Source: Chryseobacterium ginsenosidimutans
Lineage (GTDB): Bacteria; Bacteroidota; Bacteroidia; Flavobacteriales; Weeksellaceae
Assembly: GCF_024807225.1 (NCBI RefSeq)
Contig: NZ_JANUCO010000001.1
Span: 1,736,001-1,800,000 of the forward strand
Direction of reading: 5' to 3'
DNA: 64,000 nucleotides
Position 1 is the stretch's first letter. Each line of letters opens with the position of its first letter. The notes beneath the pieces are model-generated. The model had not been told where the DNA came from, did not search any database, and saw only the letters and a program-made list of their open reading frames with translations. A program made the translations under genes and the position numbers. Of the stretch, positions 9,773-19,365 are shown in pieces.

Positions 9773-10459
9773 ATGGACATTAAAAAAGAATTCAGAGATT
9801 TCTCTGTAAAGCATTTAGGAAATAACGGTTTAGTTACCGATCAGTATATGGGAATGTATGGTCCAACAAATCTTACTCCATATATCATGGAAGAAAGAAG
9901 ATTAAACGTAGCTCAGATGGACGTTTTCTCTCGTTTGATGATGGACAGAATCATTTTCCTGGGAACAGGAATCGACGATCAGGTTGCTAATATTGTGACG
10001 GCACAGCTTTTATTCTTAGAAAGTGCAGATCCTTCAAAAGACATCCAGATTTATATCAATTCTCCTGGTGGAAGCGTTTACGCCGGTTTAGGAATTTATG
10101 ACACGATGCAGATCATTAAGCCTGATGTTGCGACAATCTGTACAGGTATCGCTGCTTCAATGGGGGCAGTTTTATTGGTTGCAGGTGAAAAAGGTAAACG
10201 TTCTGCACTTAAGCATTCAAGAGTAATGATTCACCAACCTTCAGGAGGTGCTCAAGGAGTTGCTTCTGACATGGAAATCAACTTGAGAGAGATGTTGAAG
10301 CTTAAAAAAGAATTGTATGACATTATTTCAGATCATTCTGGTCAGACTTACGAATGGGTAGAAAAAGCGTCAGACAGAGATTATTGGATGACTTCTACCG
10401 AAGCAAAAGAATACGGAATGGTAGACGAAGTTTTACAGAGATCAAAAGAGAAAAAATAA
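9773..10459 (+). CDS. clpP: ATP-dependent Clp protease proteolytic subunit
   Basis: A 228-residue ClpP. The catalytic Ser129 lies in GIAASMGA and His154 in MIHQPSGG. The oxyanion region INSPGGSVYAG is intact. It forms a barrel that degrades unfolded substrates passed on by ClpX or similar ATPases. It is a single gene with its own promoter region and a strong terminator just after it. Confidence 0.96.
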   Translation: MDIKKEFRDFSVKHLGNNGLVTDQYMGMYGPTNLTPYIMEERRLNVAQMDVFSRLMMDRIIFLGTGIDDQVANIVTAQLLFLESADPSKDIQIYINSPGGSVYAGLGIYDTMQIIKPDVATICTGIAASMGAVLLVAGEKGKRSALKHSRVMIHQPSGGAQGVASDMEINLREMLKLKKELYDIISDHSGQTYEWVEKASDRDYWMTSTEAKEYGMVDEVLQRSKEKK

Positions 10460-10482
10460 TTTTCTTGAAAGAATAATACAAA

Positions 10483-10512
10483 ACGCATCAATTTATTTTG
10501 ATGCGTTTTTTT
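10483..10512 (+). terminator. Rho-independent terminator of clpP
   Basis: ACGCATCAA and TTGATGCGT form a perfect 9-bp stem with a short loop, followed by a run of seven T, 24 bases after the clpP stop codon. Confidence 0.9.
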
Positions 10513-10723
10513 GTGCACAAATTTGAATAAAAACTGATAAGCCAAATAGTGGATAAAAAGCCTGCATGTCATTTCGACGAAGGAAAAATATAAATTTAAT
10601 ATTTCTCTCATTTACCCATAGAGTTACAATGATTTCATAATTCAATTTCTACAGAATGAGCCTGAATTTCTACGAAATGATAAAGTGGGTGATCTTGTAA
10701 TATCGTTGAAAGAATGACAAACG

Positions 10724-10815
10724 CCATAGCCCGGATTGCAGCGACATCCTTTTTTTGCGAGGGCTTGAAAAAAGCGGTGGCGAAAAAGATATAGCGGAAA
10801 GCCGGAAACAGCTCC
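10724..10815 (-). repeat. Repeat family F, copy 2 (degenerate)
   Basis: Reads CATAGCCCGGATTGCAGCGA at one side and GCGGAAAGCCGGAAACAGCT at the other. It is a longer, more diverged version of the element at 44674-44743. With the AT-rich DNA around it, it fills the 440-base gap between clpP and the next gene; no gene was seen there. Confidence 0.55.
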
Positions 10816-10899
10816 TTATAAAAAATTAAAATACAATTATCATTGCATTCAAGATAAGTTTACAATCAATAACTACTTTCGCATCCAATAAAAGTAAAC

Positions 10900-12162
10900 A
10901 TGAAAAAAATCTTGTTGCCTCTACTTGCTTTCATTTCTTTGACGGCATGTAATAATGATGAAAATACGACCAATCAGGATATTAATTATTCTAAACTTCC
11001 ACAGGAATTTCCTTTTTCAAGCTTAATGACTTTGAATGGAGTGAATATTATTAACGGAGGTTTCGGTTCGGGAGCTACAGCGCATCCAACCAGAAAAGGA
11101 GAATTTTATGTCATCACAGACCGTGGTCCGAATGTAGCGTATTCAAACGGAATTAAAATCTTGGTTCCGAATTTTACGCCGACCATTATGCATTTCAAAA
11201 TCAATGCTGAAGGAAATATTGAAGTTATCAAATATATTAAGCTTAAAAACCCTTCCGGACAACCTATTACAGGTCTTCCAAACCCTGTAGGAATGGGAAG
11301 TACGGGGGAAGTTGCTTATGCTGCAGACGGAAGTGTTTTGGGAACAGATAATTACGGATTAGACAGCGAAAGTATTGTGGCTGCAGCAGACGGAACTTTC
11401 TGGGTTTCTGATGAATACGGTCCTCACATCGTTCATTACAATGCAGAAGGAGTGGAATTGGAGAGAATCAGTCCGATTGGAGTCAATACAGGGACTAGAA
11501 AACTTCCTGCCGTTTTTGCGAAAAGAAGACCCAACCGAGGAATGGAAGGAATGTGTATGACACCGGACGGAAAAATGCTGGTAGGTACAATGCAGTCGAC
11601 CATGTATGTTCCGTCAAAAGCTTTGGCGACGAATACTACGTTAACGAGAATTGTAACATTTGATCTGGCAACGGGACAAACAAAACAATATTTATATAAA
11701 CAAGATGGCGGAGCTTCAGATTCTGTTTGCGACATCACGCCAATCAGCAATACTGAGTTTTTAGTCATTGAAAGAGACGGAAATTTCGGTTCTGTTGGCG
11801 GACTTAAAAAAGTGTACAGAATCAATCTTGCAGGAGCTTCTGATGTTTCAGGGACAGATTTAACAGCCGTAGACGGAATGAAAATCAACGGAAAAACGCT
11901 TGAGCAATCTACTTGGGCTGAGCTAAGTACAGCAGGATTTTCACCTGTTCCTAAAACTTTAGCAGTTGATTTGGTCGCAAAAATTGGTTACGAACACGAT
12001 AAATTCGAAGGAATTGTTTATTTAGGAAATAATAAACTGGCAGTTTTCAATGATGATGATTTTGGTGTTGCAGACGACGGAAACGGAAACCCGAAAACGA
12101 AAATTCTTCCTAAAACCGGGAAGCAAGACAAAGGAACTATGTATATAGTCGATATTCAATAA
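10900..12162 (+). CDS. Esterase-like activity of phytase family lipoprotein
   Basis: A 420-residue protein with a lipoprotein signal (MKKILLPLLAFISLTACNN; lipid attachment at Cys17). The mature part is a beta-propeller-like domain of the phytase-like esterase family, shown by TDRGPN, DEYGPHIVHY, RRPNRGMEGM, VIERDGNFG and the closing DDDFGV. These proteins are thought to be extracytoplasmic calcium-dependent phosphoesterases, but the substrate here cannot be told. It stands alone, with a terminator after it. Confidence 0.85.
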   Translation: MKKILLPLLAFISLTACNNDENTTNQDINYSKLPQEFPFSSLMTLNGVNIINGGFGSGATAHPTRKGEFYVITDRGPNVAYSNGIKILVPNFTPTIMHFKINAEGNIEVIKYIKLKNPSGQPITGLPNPVGMGSTGEVAYAADGSVLGTDNYGLDSESIVAAADGTFWVSDEYGPHIVHYNAEGVELERISPIGVNTGTRKLPAVFAKRRPNRGMEGMCMTPDGKMLVGTMQSTMYVPSKALATNTTLTRIVTFDLATGQTKQYLYKQDGGASDSVCDITPISNTEFLVIERDGNFGSVGGLKKVYRINLAGASDVSGTDLTAVDGMKINGKTLEQSTWAELSTAGFSPVPKTLAVDLVAKIGYEHDKFEGIVYLGNNKLAVFNDDDFGVADDGNGNPKTKILPKTGKQDKGTMYIVDIQ

Positions 12163-12181
12163 TTAGATTTTGTAAAAAAGG

Positions 12182-12215
12182 GGCGGCATCAAAGATGCCG
12201 CCGCTTTTGTTTTTA
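12182..12215 (+). terminator. Rho-independent terminator of the phytase-like gene
   Basis: GGCGGCATC and GATGCCGCC form a perfect GC-rich stem with a three-base loop, followed by a T-rich stretch. Confidence 0.88.
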
Positions 12216-12225
12216 TATGCTTTTG

Positions 12226-12543
12226 TTTCCCACAGATTGCACGGATTTGCGCAGATGTTTGAGTTTTATTTTTGAATTTTAAAATTAATTTAAACGCAAA
12301 GATTTTATTTTTAAATCTATGATTTTAGTTATCAAAAGGCAAATAAATTTGCTACGCGAAGCTTGAAAATATAGCTTCATCAAATCAACTTGTTGATTAT
12401 TCTTAGCTCACTTAAAATTAATTATAATTAAATTAAAACTTTGCGTTAAAGAAAATCTGCGAAAATATTTAAACACAATTAGCACAAATGTTTTCACGAA
12501 TAAAACACAAAAATCTGTGTAAATCCGTGTAATCTGTGGGAAA
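12226..12543. repeat. Nested inverted-repeat element with MITE core
   Basis: The outer arms are related to CCCACAGATTGCACGGATTT and its inverse (ATCCGTGTAATCTGTGGG). Inside, at about 12291-12445, is a copy of the AACGCAAAG...CTTTGCGTT core also found in the two elements at 51978 and 61115, here in reverse orientation. One element thus appears to sit within another. The 440-base gap holds no gene. Confidence 0.7.
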
Positions 12544-12550
12544 TAGATAA

Positions 12551-12580
12551 ACAAAAAAAGACCGTCAAAATGACGATCTT
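12551..12580 (-). terminator. Rho-independent terminator of tpiA
   Basis: On the minus strand AAGATCGTCA and TGACGGTCTT pair (one G-U) around a short loop and are followed by a run of T. It lies just after the tpiA stop. Confidence 0.85.
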
Positions 12581-12603
12581 CATATAAAATATTTTAATTA
12601 GGA

Positions 12604-13362
12604 TTAATTAAAACCCTCAATAATTTTAGAAAAATCTTCAAGCTTCAAAGCAGCTCCACCAATCAAACCACCGTCGATATCCGGTTGAGAGAAAATTTCT
12701 TTAGCATTATCCGGTTTTACAGAACCTCCGTAAAGGATAGAAACTTCGTCAGCAACTTCCTGTCCGTATTTTGCAGCGATGATGCTTCTGATGTGAGCGT
12801 GGATTTCCTGAGCTTGTTCAGGAGTCGCCGTTTCACCTGTTCCGATTGCCCAAACTGGTTCGTAAGCGATAACTACTTTCTTAATTTCTTCTGCAGAAAG
12901 CGTGAAAAGAGCAACTTCAGTTTGGTTTTTAACGACTTCAAAATGTTGTCCCGCTTTTCTTTGTTCCAAAGTTTCACCATTACAGTAAACAGGAATTAAG
13001 CCTTTATCCAAAGCCAATTTTACTTTTCTGTTGCAGTGAGAATCTGTTTCACCATGGTATTGTCTTCTTTCAGAATGTCCTATCAATGAACCTGTTGCAT
13101 CGATTGACTCCAACATATCTACAGAAATTTCTCCTGTATAAGCTCCGCTTTCGTGCTCACTCATGTCCTGAGAAAATACTCCGATTTCATCTTTTTCGAA
13201 GATATCTTTTGCCATCATTAAGTATAAAGATGGAGGAGCGATCCAAACCTCACAGTTTGTTGCGTTATTATTTTTATAGCTAAGTAATTGAACCATTAAT
13301 TGTTGAGCGTCAATTACATTTTTGTTCATTTTCCAGTTTCCTGCAACTATTTTTCTTCTCAT
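12604..13362 (-). CDS. tpiA: Triosephosphate isomerase
   Basis: A 252-residue enzyme interconverting dihydroxyacetone phosphate and glyceraldehyde 3-phosphate. The motifs are all present: GNWKMNK with the catalytic Lys, IGHSERR with the catalytic His, AYEPVWAIGTG with the catalytic Glu, and the phosphate-binding ILYGGSVKPDN and IGGAAL. It is last in a minus-strand series DUF1599, DoxX-like, TerB-like, tpiA, although a repeat separates it from the gene before it. Confidence 0.97.
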   Translation of the reverse strand: MRRKIVAGNWKMNKNVIDAQQLMVQLLSYKNNNATNCEVWIAPPSLYLMMAKDIFEKDEIGVFSQDMSEHESGAYTGEISVDMLESIDATGSLIGHSERRQYHGETDSHCNRKVKLALDKGLIPVYCNGETLEQRKAGQHFEVVKNQTEVALFTLSAEEIKKVVIAYEPVWAIGTGETATPEQAQEIHAHIRSIIAAKYGQEVADEVSILYGGSVKPDNAKEIFSQPDIDGGLIGGAALKLEDFSKIIEGFN

Positions 13363-13370
13363 AGATCTTA

Positions 13371-13453
13371 TTTTAGAAGTTAGAAGCTAGACTTTAGAAG
13401 TTAGAAATTGGCTGTTTCTCATACTAATTTCTAACTTCTACTATCTAATTTCT
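13371..13453. repeat. Inverted repeat of TTAGAAGTTAGAAR type
   Basis: Two direct copies of a TTAGAAGTTAGAA-like unit are followed by the inverse TTTCTAACTTCTA, so the whole can fold back. It fills the gap between tpiA and the TerB-like gene. Confidence 0.7.
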
Positions 13454-13460
13454 CAATTAA

Positions 13461-13808
13461 TTATATATTCCAAAGGTTTTTCAAAAGCGTATAGAAAGTG
13501 TGTTCCTCATCGGTAACAATATTGTCAGCTTTGATTAATGTTTTTGCAAATTGAATGAAACTCACACGCTCTTCTTCCGTAGAATCGTCGAAGAAACAAC
13601 GCGCATGAAATTCAAAATGACCTTTCCATTCTTCAGGCTGAAGCAAAGCGATCACTTCAAGTTCATTATCCAAATCCACTTTAAAAGGAAATTCATCGGC
13701 TAAATATTGCTGAACAAGCATTCCTTCTTCCGGAGCAAATTCTCCGTCTACAGAGGAAAGGATCATTAATAAGTGATAACCGGCGATCGATTTATTTGAT
13801 TTTTGCAT
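13461..13808 (-). CDS. TerB-like small acidic protein
   Basis: A 115-residue acidic helical protein. The start (YHLLMILSSVDGEFAPEEG) and the later IKADNIVTDEEHTFY look like the two acidic helix-turn motifs of the TerB family, which may bind metal. The true role in this lineage is unknown. Its neighbours are a DoxX-like gene upstream and tpiA downstream. Confidence 0.7.
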   Translation of the reverse strand: MQKSNKSIAGYHLLMILSSVDGEFAPEEGMLVQQYLADEFPFKVDLDNELEVIALLQPEEWKGHFEFHARCFFDDSTEEERVSFIQFAKTLIKADNIVTDEEHTFYTLLKNLWNI

Positions 13809-13895
13809 TAAAGTATGTTTAAAGTTTGGTTTAAATTAAAATTTAATTGACTGCATTTAAAAATAACAATTTATCATTACCCATTTCACAATTAA

Positions 13896-15009
13896 CTATT
13901 TCACATAGTCTTTTGCAGGTTGTTTGTCTACAATTTTTCCGTTTTGTAAAATTAAAACAAAAGGGTTGTTTCTTGCAATGGTTTTAATGGCAGTTTCCGT
14001 CCATCATCGTATTTTTGATGGTTTTGAAAGTATTTGGCAACGTTGAAACTCCGTACACAACATTAGCGCCCTGAGTCTTGACTTTAGCTTCCACTTGCTT
14101 CAGTAATTCAGGGGAAACATCTTGCGGTTGATAAGAGAAAACCAGAATCGCTTTTGGAGCATTGATGATGGATTCAGTCACTTCCAATCCTGTAGGATCT
14201 TCGATTTTGAATTTTGCGATTTCAGATTTGTAACCTTGTTTTATCAAAACAGATTCATTTTTTCCTTCCTCAATTTTCCACGGCGAACCTTCTGCCCAAT
14301 ATTTTGTTTCTTTAATATAATCGTCCTGATTGATCTTTAAAACTTCTCCTGTTTTCGAATTTTTAAGAGAATAAAACGTTTTGTATTCAGAAGGATTTTT
14401 ATTGATTTTTTGTTTTTCTGCCTTTAAATCTGTTCCGATTTTATAATCACGGAAGTCAATAAGCGGTTCGTGAACAATTCCATGAGCTCCAACGAAGATC
14501 ATTCCGATAAAAAATATAGCTAAAAGAATATATTTAAATTTATTTCCGGTTTCTTTTTTACCACTGTAGCTGTACGCATCTTTCTTCTTAAACTCCTTTC
14601 TGTAAAGGATAAATATGAAAATTAATCCTATCAAAAGCACAACATCTTTCACGAAACTCTGCCAAGGCGTGAATTTAATAGCATCTCCAAAACATCCGCA
14701 ATCCGTCACTACATTGAAATAGGCCGAATAAAACGTGAGAAAACCAAAGAAAATACAAAGCGCAATTAATGCAGAAAGAGTGAATTTAAGTTTTAATTTT
14801 ATTAAAAGCATAAACCCAAGAACAAGCTCTAAAACCACTACGATAATTGAAAAAAGCAGTGCGAACTTTTCCAGAAATGGCATATTGAAAACATTGGGAG
14901 CAAAATATTCTTCCATTTTAAAGGAAAAACCAACCAGATCCACCGCTTTTACAAAACCGGAAAGGATGAAAATGATGGCGATAAGGAAACGTAATAAACC
15001 TTTTATCAT
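13896..15009 (-). CDS. DoxX-like membrane protein, BT_3928 family (apparent frameshift near the 3' end)
   Basis: About 370 residues after repair. Four hydrophobic helices in the first 140 residues form a DoxX-like membrane domain (LSGFVKAVDLVGFSFKMEEY at the start), a fifth helix follows at about 155-175, then a large soluble C-terminal domain. As written, the frame stops at 13984 after MMDGNCH. Removing one A from GGAAACTGCC (13993-13997) restores DGTAIKTIARNNPFVLILQN and extends the protein to a stop at 13896-13898. The ATG comes two bases after the DUF1599 stop, so they form an operon. Confidence 0.8.
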
Positions 15010-15011
15010 AG

Positions 15012-15578
15012 CTAAATTGTTTTGGATTCGATGTTGTTTTCTTTTTCGGAGAATTTAATTAAACAAAAAACGGCATAGTTCAGCATATCAAAATAATTGG
15101 CATCCAACCCTTCTGAAACGATGGTAACACCTTGGTTATCTTCAATTTGTTTTGTTCTTAATACTTTCTGATAAATTAAATCTGTGATCGAAGAAATTCT
15201 CATATCTCTCCAAGCTTCACCGTAATCATGGTTTTTTCTTTCCATTAAAGCCTGTGTTTCGTTAGAATATTTATCATAAAGACTTAAAATCTCTTCTTTA
15301 TTTTCGTTAAAATCGTTGGAAAAGCCTTTCTCAAGCTGAATCAGTCCGATGATAGAGTAGTTCACGATGGCAATGAATTCGTCTTCTTCACTTTCGTCCA
15401 CCATTTTTTTGTCGGTCATCTGCAACGTACGGATTCTGTTGACTTTAATGTAAATCTGATCCGTAATCGAACTTGGTCTCAAAACCCTCCATGCTGCACC
15501 GTAATCCTGTAATTTTTTACTAAAAAGTTCACGGCATTCACCAATAATATTCTCGAACTGTACTGACGTTTTTGACAT
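15012..15578 (-). CDS. DUF1599 domain protein
   Basis: A 188-residue protein with the DUF1599 signature seen twice: KLQDYGAAWRVLRPSSITDQ near residue 22 and KNHDYGEAWRDMRISSITDL near residue 113. The internal duplication suggests two related half domains. The family has no firmly known role; its repeated acidic and His/Tyr residues look like an all-alpha NTP-pyrophosphohydrolase fold, which is inference. First gene of the minus-strand operon with the DoxX-like gene. Confidence 0.88.
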   Translation of the reverse strand: MSKTSVQFENIIGECRELFSKKLQDYGAAWRVLRPSSITDQIYIKVNRIRTLQMTDKKMVDESEEDEFIAIVNYSIIGLIQLEKGFSNDFNENKEEILSLYDKYSNETQALMERKNHDYGEAWRDMRISSITDLIYQKVLRTKQIEDNQGVTIVSEGLDANYFDMLNYAVFCLIKFSEKENNIESKTI

Positions 15579-15617
15579 AAATTCTCTTAATCTTTCAAAT
15601 ATACGAAATTTTGTGTT

Positions 15618-15862
15618 TGAGAGTAGAGGGTTTTTGGGTTGGAGGGTCTGAGAGTGGGAGTGTTTGGCTAAATAGAGCTTTAGTTTTGCGTTTTTTCGAA
15701 TCTTACCATTCTTTTTTGTTTTATTTTTGTAAAATAAATTTCAATTCATAATTCCAATGTCCAATAAAAGCTCATCAAACAAGGCTCATATTTCCTCAAA
15801 TTTTCCGATTCCAGCACTCTCAAACACTCAAACACTCAAATCCTCAAACTCTCTCAACTGCA
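15618..15862. repeat. Low-complexity GAGAGT/ACTCTC inverted repeat spanning the folP start
   Basis: The left arm (15618-15667) is rich in GAGAGT and GAGTGTTTG. The right arm (15815-15862) is the inverse, CACTCTCAAACACTCAAAC, and lies within the start of the folP frame. Similar GAGTGGGAGAGTTTTAGAG DNA occurs at the folP 3' end (about 16660-16690). Confidence 0.65.
15722..15729 (+). promoter_or_regulatory. Bacteroidota -7 element of folP
   Basis: TATTTTTG matches TAnnTTTG and lies 27 bases before the ATG at 15757, supporting that start. Confidence 0.6.
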
Positions 15863-16677
15863 ACGGAAGACTGGTCGATTTGTCTGTTCCGAAAATCATG
15901 GGAATTCTGAATCTTACGCCCGATTCTTTTTCTGACGGCGGAAAATTTAATAATGAAAAATCAGCGTTGAATCATGCGGGAAAATTATTAAAAGAAGGAG
16001 CGGAAATCATCGATATTGGACCTCAATCGACACGTCCGAATGCAGAATTTTTGAGTTTTGAAGAAGAGATTAAGAGAATTGGAAATATCATTTCTTTACT
16101 TAAAAAAGAGTTTCCGGAAGCTTTAATTTCTCTGGATACTTTTTATGCTGAAACCGTGAAGTTTGGATTTAATGAAGGAATTGATATTATTAATGATATT
16201 TCGGGCGGTAATTTTGATGATAAAATGTTTGGTACAGCCGCAGAAACAAAGCTTCCTTATATTTTAATGCATGTAAATCCTTCGTATGAAACGATGCATG
16301 ATAAAATAAAATTCGCAGATATTACGCTTTCTGTGAATCAGTATTTTTCTGAAAAAACCAATGAATTATTAGAAAAGGGAGTTCATGATATTATTCTTGA
16401 TCCCGGTTTCGGTTTCGGAAAAACAGTGGAAGATCAGATGAAAATGATCGATGAAGTAAAATATTTAGGATTTGGAAAATCCCCTTTATTGATCGGGATT
16501 TCAAGAAAATCTTTTATTTACAAACCGCTTGGGAAATCTGCTTTGGATATTAATGAAGAAACTCAGAAATTACACCTGAAAGTTTTACAACAGGGAGCAA
16601 AAATCTTGAGAGTTCATTATGTTGCGGAAGCTAAGAAAACGGTTGATATATTTAAGAGTGGGAGAGTTTTAGAGTAA
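15757..16677 (+). CDS. folP: Dihydropteroate synthase
   Basis: A 306-residue enzyme joining p-aminobenzoate to 6-hydroxymethyl-dihydropterin diphosphate in folate synthesis. The core begins at about residue 35 (LNCNGRLVDLS) and has the family motifs MGILNLTPDSFSDGG, IIDIGPQSTRP, LDPGFGFGKT and IGISRKSF. The first 34 residues are Ser/Thr/Leu-rich and are encoded by the CTCAAACA-type repeat, and the last residues (FKSGRVLE) by the related GAGTGGGAGAG repeat. Both ends of the protein thus seem to have been remodelled by repeat DNA. Only ATG at 15757 fits the promoter. It faces the DUF1599 operon. Confidence 0.93.
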   Translation: MSNKSSSNKAHISSNFPIPALSNTQTLKSSNSLNCNGRLVDLSVPKIMGILNLTPDSFSDGGKFNNEKSALNHAGKLLKEGAEIIDIGPQSTRPNAEFLSFEEEIKRIGNIISLLKKEFPEALISLDTFYAETVKFGFNEGIDIINDISGGNFDDKMFGTAAETKLPYILMHVNPSYETMHDKIKFADITLSVNQYFSEKTNELLEKGVHDIILDPGFGFGKTVEDQMKMIDEVKYLGFGKSPLLIGISRKSFIYKPLGKSALDINEETQKLHLKVLQQGAKILRVHYVAEAKKTVDIFKSGRVLE

Positions 16678-16727
16678 TAGAGTTTGAGTAGAATCGCTAT
16701 CACTCTTCACGCTAAAACTCTCCAACA

Positions 16728-16964
16728 TTAATTACCGCTCGATAATTTATCCGCAAATTCTTTTGAAAACTCTTTTCTGTCTTCTTCCATTTTCTCTTTT
16801 TCTGCAGGAAGAACATAATTGAAAAGAATCTTGTTTTCATTGTCTAAAAAGATGATTTCTTTTTCGTTTCCATCAATCATTTGGGCAAAAATTTCCCACA
16901 TCGATGTGTCTTTTAATTTTAATAATTCGAAGAACTGTTCTGCTTGTATTTCTATTTTTTGCAT
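16728..16964 (-). CDS. Hypothetical small acidic protein
   Basis: A 78-residue protein rich in Glu and Lys with no membrane segment or signal. It begins MQKIEIQAEQFFELLKLKD and has a central ideal beta hairpin-like segment (EIIFLDNENKILFNYV). I do not recognise it. It is convergent with folP and stands before the DUF5686 genes on the same strand. Confidence 0.6.
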   Translation of the reverse strand: MQKIEIQAEQFFELLKLKDTSMWEIFAQMIDGNEKEIIFLDNENKILFNYVLPAEKEKMEEDRKEFSKEFADKLSSGN

Positions 16965-17002
16965 ATACTATTTTTATTTTTACAATTGCTCATTACCACT
17001 AT

Positions 17003-19207
17003 TTAGAATTCTAATAGTTTTAATTTAAACTGAACGGCAAAGTTCTGCATAAAATTCGGAGTTGTATAATATCCGACTCTGTAAAATAATCCTAAATTAA
17101 AGTAAGAGGAAAGGAAATTATTCCATTCTAAGCCAACTTCCTGATACAGATGATTCAAAGGTCGGAATCTGAATTGATGGTATTCCGGATGTGTCATATC
17201 TCCGATTGTGCCTCTCAAAACAAAGTCGAAACTTGAAATATTCTGCCCAAAACTTTTAAAATAGAAAGGAACTTTGTGGGTAAAATAATAGGCAACAAAT
17301 CGGTCGCTATAATATTTTCCGCCCTCCAAAGTGGCAAATCCGAGGAATGAGGTAAGGTTAAAATTAAAATCTCTTCTCGGGGAAGCCAATCCGTTCATTG
17401 TAAAGTTTTTCCAGATCGGGGCATCTCCGAAAACCATTCCGCCATATAATCTGAATCCTGTCGTTCCGAATCTTGTTTTAAAATTATGAACGAAAAGCGC
17501 ATCAAATCGGGTATAATTAAAATCTCCACCAAAAGTTTTGTAGCTCTGTTCGTAATTAAAATACAACTCAGGATATTTCTGATCGATCAGAGATTTCCCT
17601 TGCGGCGTCATGATATTCGTTGAATTCGGAGAATATTTTAACGTAAATAACGTGTTGAAATTATCAAAAGCAGGACCTCGGTCTCTGAATGAATAATCGA
17701 ACATGGCTTCCTCAACATTTCTTCTTGCGGCAAAAACCAGCGTCAAACCATTTGTCACATCATTTAAATAAGACATAGAAACACTTTTGAAATGATAATA
17801 TCGGTCGTTATTTAAGTTATTTCCAAAATTTGCCATCCTCATTTTGAAATTCCAGAGTCTTCGGTAAAATTCTCCGGAGGCCGTCACATCATCAATATAA
17901 TCAAGCCTGAAAAAGGAGTTTTTATCAAGTGTTGTCTTAATATCCAAACCGATTCCATACTTCAGTTTATCATCTTTAAAACCGTACGCAAAATAATAAT
18001 CAGGCGAAAAATAAGGATTAAAAGTCTCATTAAGTTTAGCTTTTAAACCTAACCTGAAACCTTCATAAGAGTTGAAATTCGCGATTTCATCCACCGCAAA
18101 ATCAACTGCTCCGACTCTTATTTGTCCGTTTAATAAACCAGTTAAAACTCTCGCTTTGGTATCAATATTATAAATTTTTCCAAGGCTATCGATGGTGGTG
18201 TACGTATTTTTTTCCCTTTCAGATAACGGATCGGTTCGATATTGATCTAATGTTTTTCCGCCGAGGTTTTTTACCGAAAAAGTATATCCTTTAAAGTCTT
18301 TCTGATCATTTTCAATCGGAGATTTATAGTCAAAATATTTTGAAGTGAGGAAAGCATAAGTCCCGAAACTCTGTTTATTTTTTTTCTCATGCTTTTCTTC
18401 CGGATGCTCCTTGTCGTCTTCTTCCATCGCCATATTGCTCATCTTCAGTTTTACTGTTTCATCTGCTAAAAACCATTTATTATTGAAGAAAATCCATGTA
18501 CTTGTGATGATTCCGTCGTTTTTATTTTTACTGAAATTTTCGATTTTTTTGATTCCGTAGGTTTCGGTATCAACATAAATCGCTCCATTGTATTTTCTCT
18601 TTTTATCAGCTTTTTTATAATTAACTTCCCTGAAACGAATGACGAAATTTTTTCTTCCGTCCATGGTAATCGTATCCGTTAAAAAGAATCGGTAAAGTCC
18701 GCGGTTTTCCTGTTTCAGCTGGGCCGGAAGTTTATCTCTGTTGCTTTGCTGAAGGGCAATCATCTCGTAAATCGGCTGTTTCAGTCCGGAAATTCTGTTG
18801 TCGAGAATATTAATTTTTTCCCCGTATTTTTTTGAGTATAAAAACTCCTGAGCTCTTTCCCACAGGAACAATTTGCTCTTTGAAAATATTTTTCGGGCTG
18901 AAATATTGTTTAACGAATCTTTTTCTCTCTTCTTCTTGAACATTCCGGTTTCTTCGAAGAATTGGTTGAATTGAGTTATGCTGTCTTCATCAATATCCAG
19001 AGAGATTTTTTCGTACGATTTATAAGCGTAAGAATCCAGGGTTTTCGGAGAGTTTTCTCTAAATAACTGATTGACTTTTTTTAATATTTCCAGGGCTCTC
19101 GGGTCGCTTTTGTCTTCTATCACAACGCCTTCAATAGAAGCAACTTTCGATTGTGAATAACCAAAAATATACGTCCAGAAAAATATAAATAGTAAAACCC
19201 TTTTCAT
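17003..19207 (-). CDS. DUF5686 outer-membrane protein (no peptidase-like domain)
   Basis: A 734-residue exported protein with signal peptide MKRVLLFIFFWTYIFGYSQ. The N-terminal half contains the DUF5686 core (SDPRALEILKKVNQ, ENSPKTLDSYAYKSYEK, ILDNRISGLKQPIYE). The C-terminal half is rich in alternating aromatic beta-strands (YFAYGFKDDKLKYGIGLDI, GEFYRRLWNF) and ends with LKLLEF, consistent with a beta-barrel in the outer membrane. It follows a paralogue of the same layout with a gap of about 160 bases. It lacks the N-terminal CarboxypepD-like domain of that paralogue. Role unknown. Confidence 0.85.
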   Translation of the reverse strand: MKRVLLFIFFWTYIFGYSQSKVASIEGVVIEDKSDPRALEILKKVNQLFRENSPKTLDSYAYKSYEKISLDIDEDSITQFNQFFEETGMFKKKREKDSLNNISARKIFSKSKLFLWERAQEFLYSKKYGEKINILDNRISGLKQPIYEMIALQQSNRDKLPAQLKQENRGLYRFFLTDTITMDGRKNFVIRFREVNYKKADKKRKYNGAIYVDTETYGIKKIENFSKNKNDGIITSTWIFFNNKWFLADETVKLKMSNMAMEEDDKEHPEEKHEKKNKQSFGTYAFLTSKYFDYKSPIENDQKDFKGYTFSVKNLGGKTLDQYRTDPLSEREKNTYTTIDSLGKIYNIDTKARVLTGLLNGQIRVGAVDFAVDEIANFNSYEGFRLGLKAKLNETFNPYFSPDYYFAYGFKDDKLKYGIGLDIKTTLDKNSFFRLDYIDDVTASGEFYRRLWNFKMRMANFGNNLNNDRYYHFKSVSMSYLNDVTNGLTLVFAARRNVEEAMFDYSFRDRGPAFDNFNTLFTLKYSPNSTNIMTPQGKSLIDQKYPELYFNYEQSYKTFGGDFNYTRFDALFVHNFKTRFGTTGFRLYGGMVFGDAPIWKNFTMNGLASPRRDFNFNLTSFLGFATLEGGKYYSDRFVAYYFTHKVPFYFKSFGQNISSFDFVLRGTIGDMTHPEYHQFRFRPLNHLYQEVGLEWNNFLSSYFNLGLFYRVGYYTTPNFMQNFAVQFKLKLLEF

Positions 19208-19365
19208 GTGAAAAACTGGGTAAAATTACTGATATTTATTGTCTTAGAAAAGTTTTGTTAATTGATATTAATATCATTTTTAATTGGAATTATCTTTCAT
19301 AATAAAAGAAAAACTCCCGAAATTTTCAAGAGTTTGATAGATATGTTTACAATAATCAAAATTTA

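Noticed and set aside
11436..11888. Open frame of 150 codons on the minus strand
   Set aside because: It is antisense within the phytase-like gene, whose sense frame has a clear lipoprotein signal and domain motifs.
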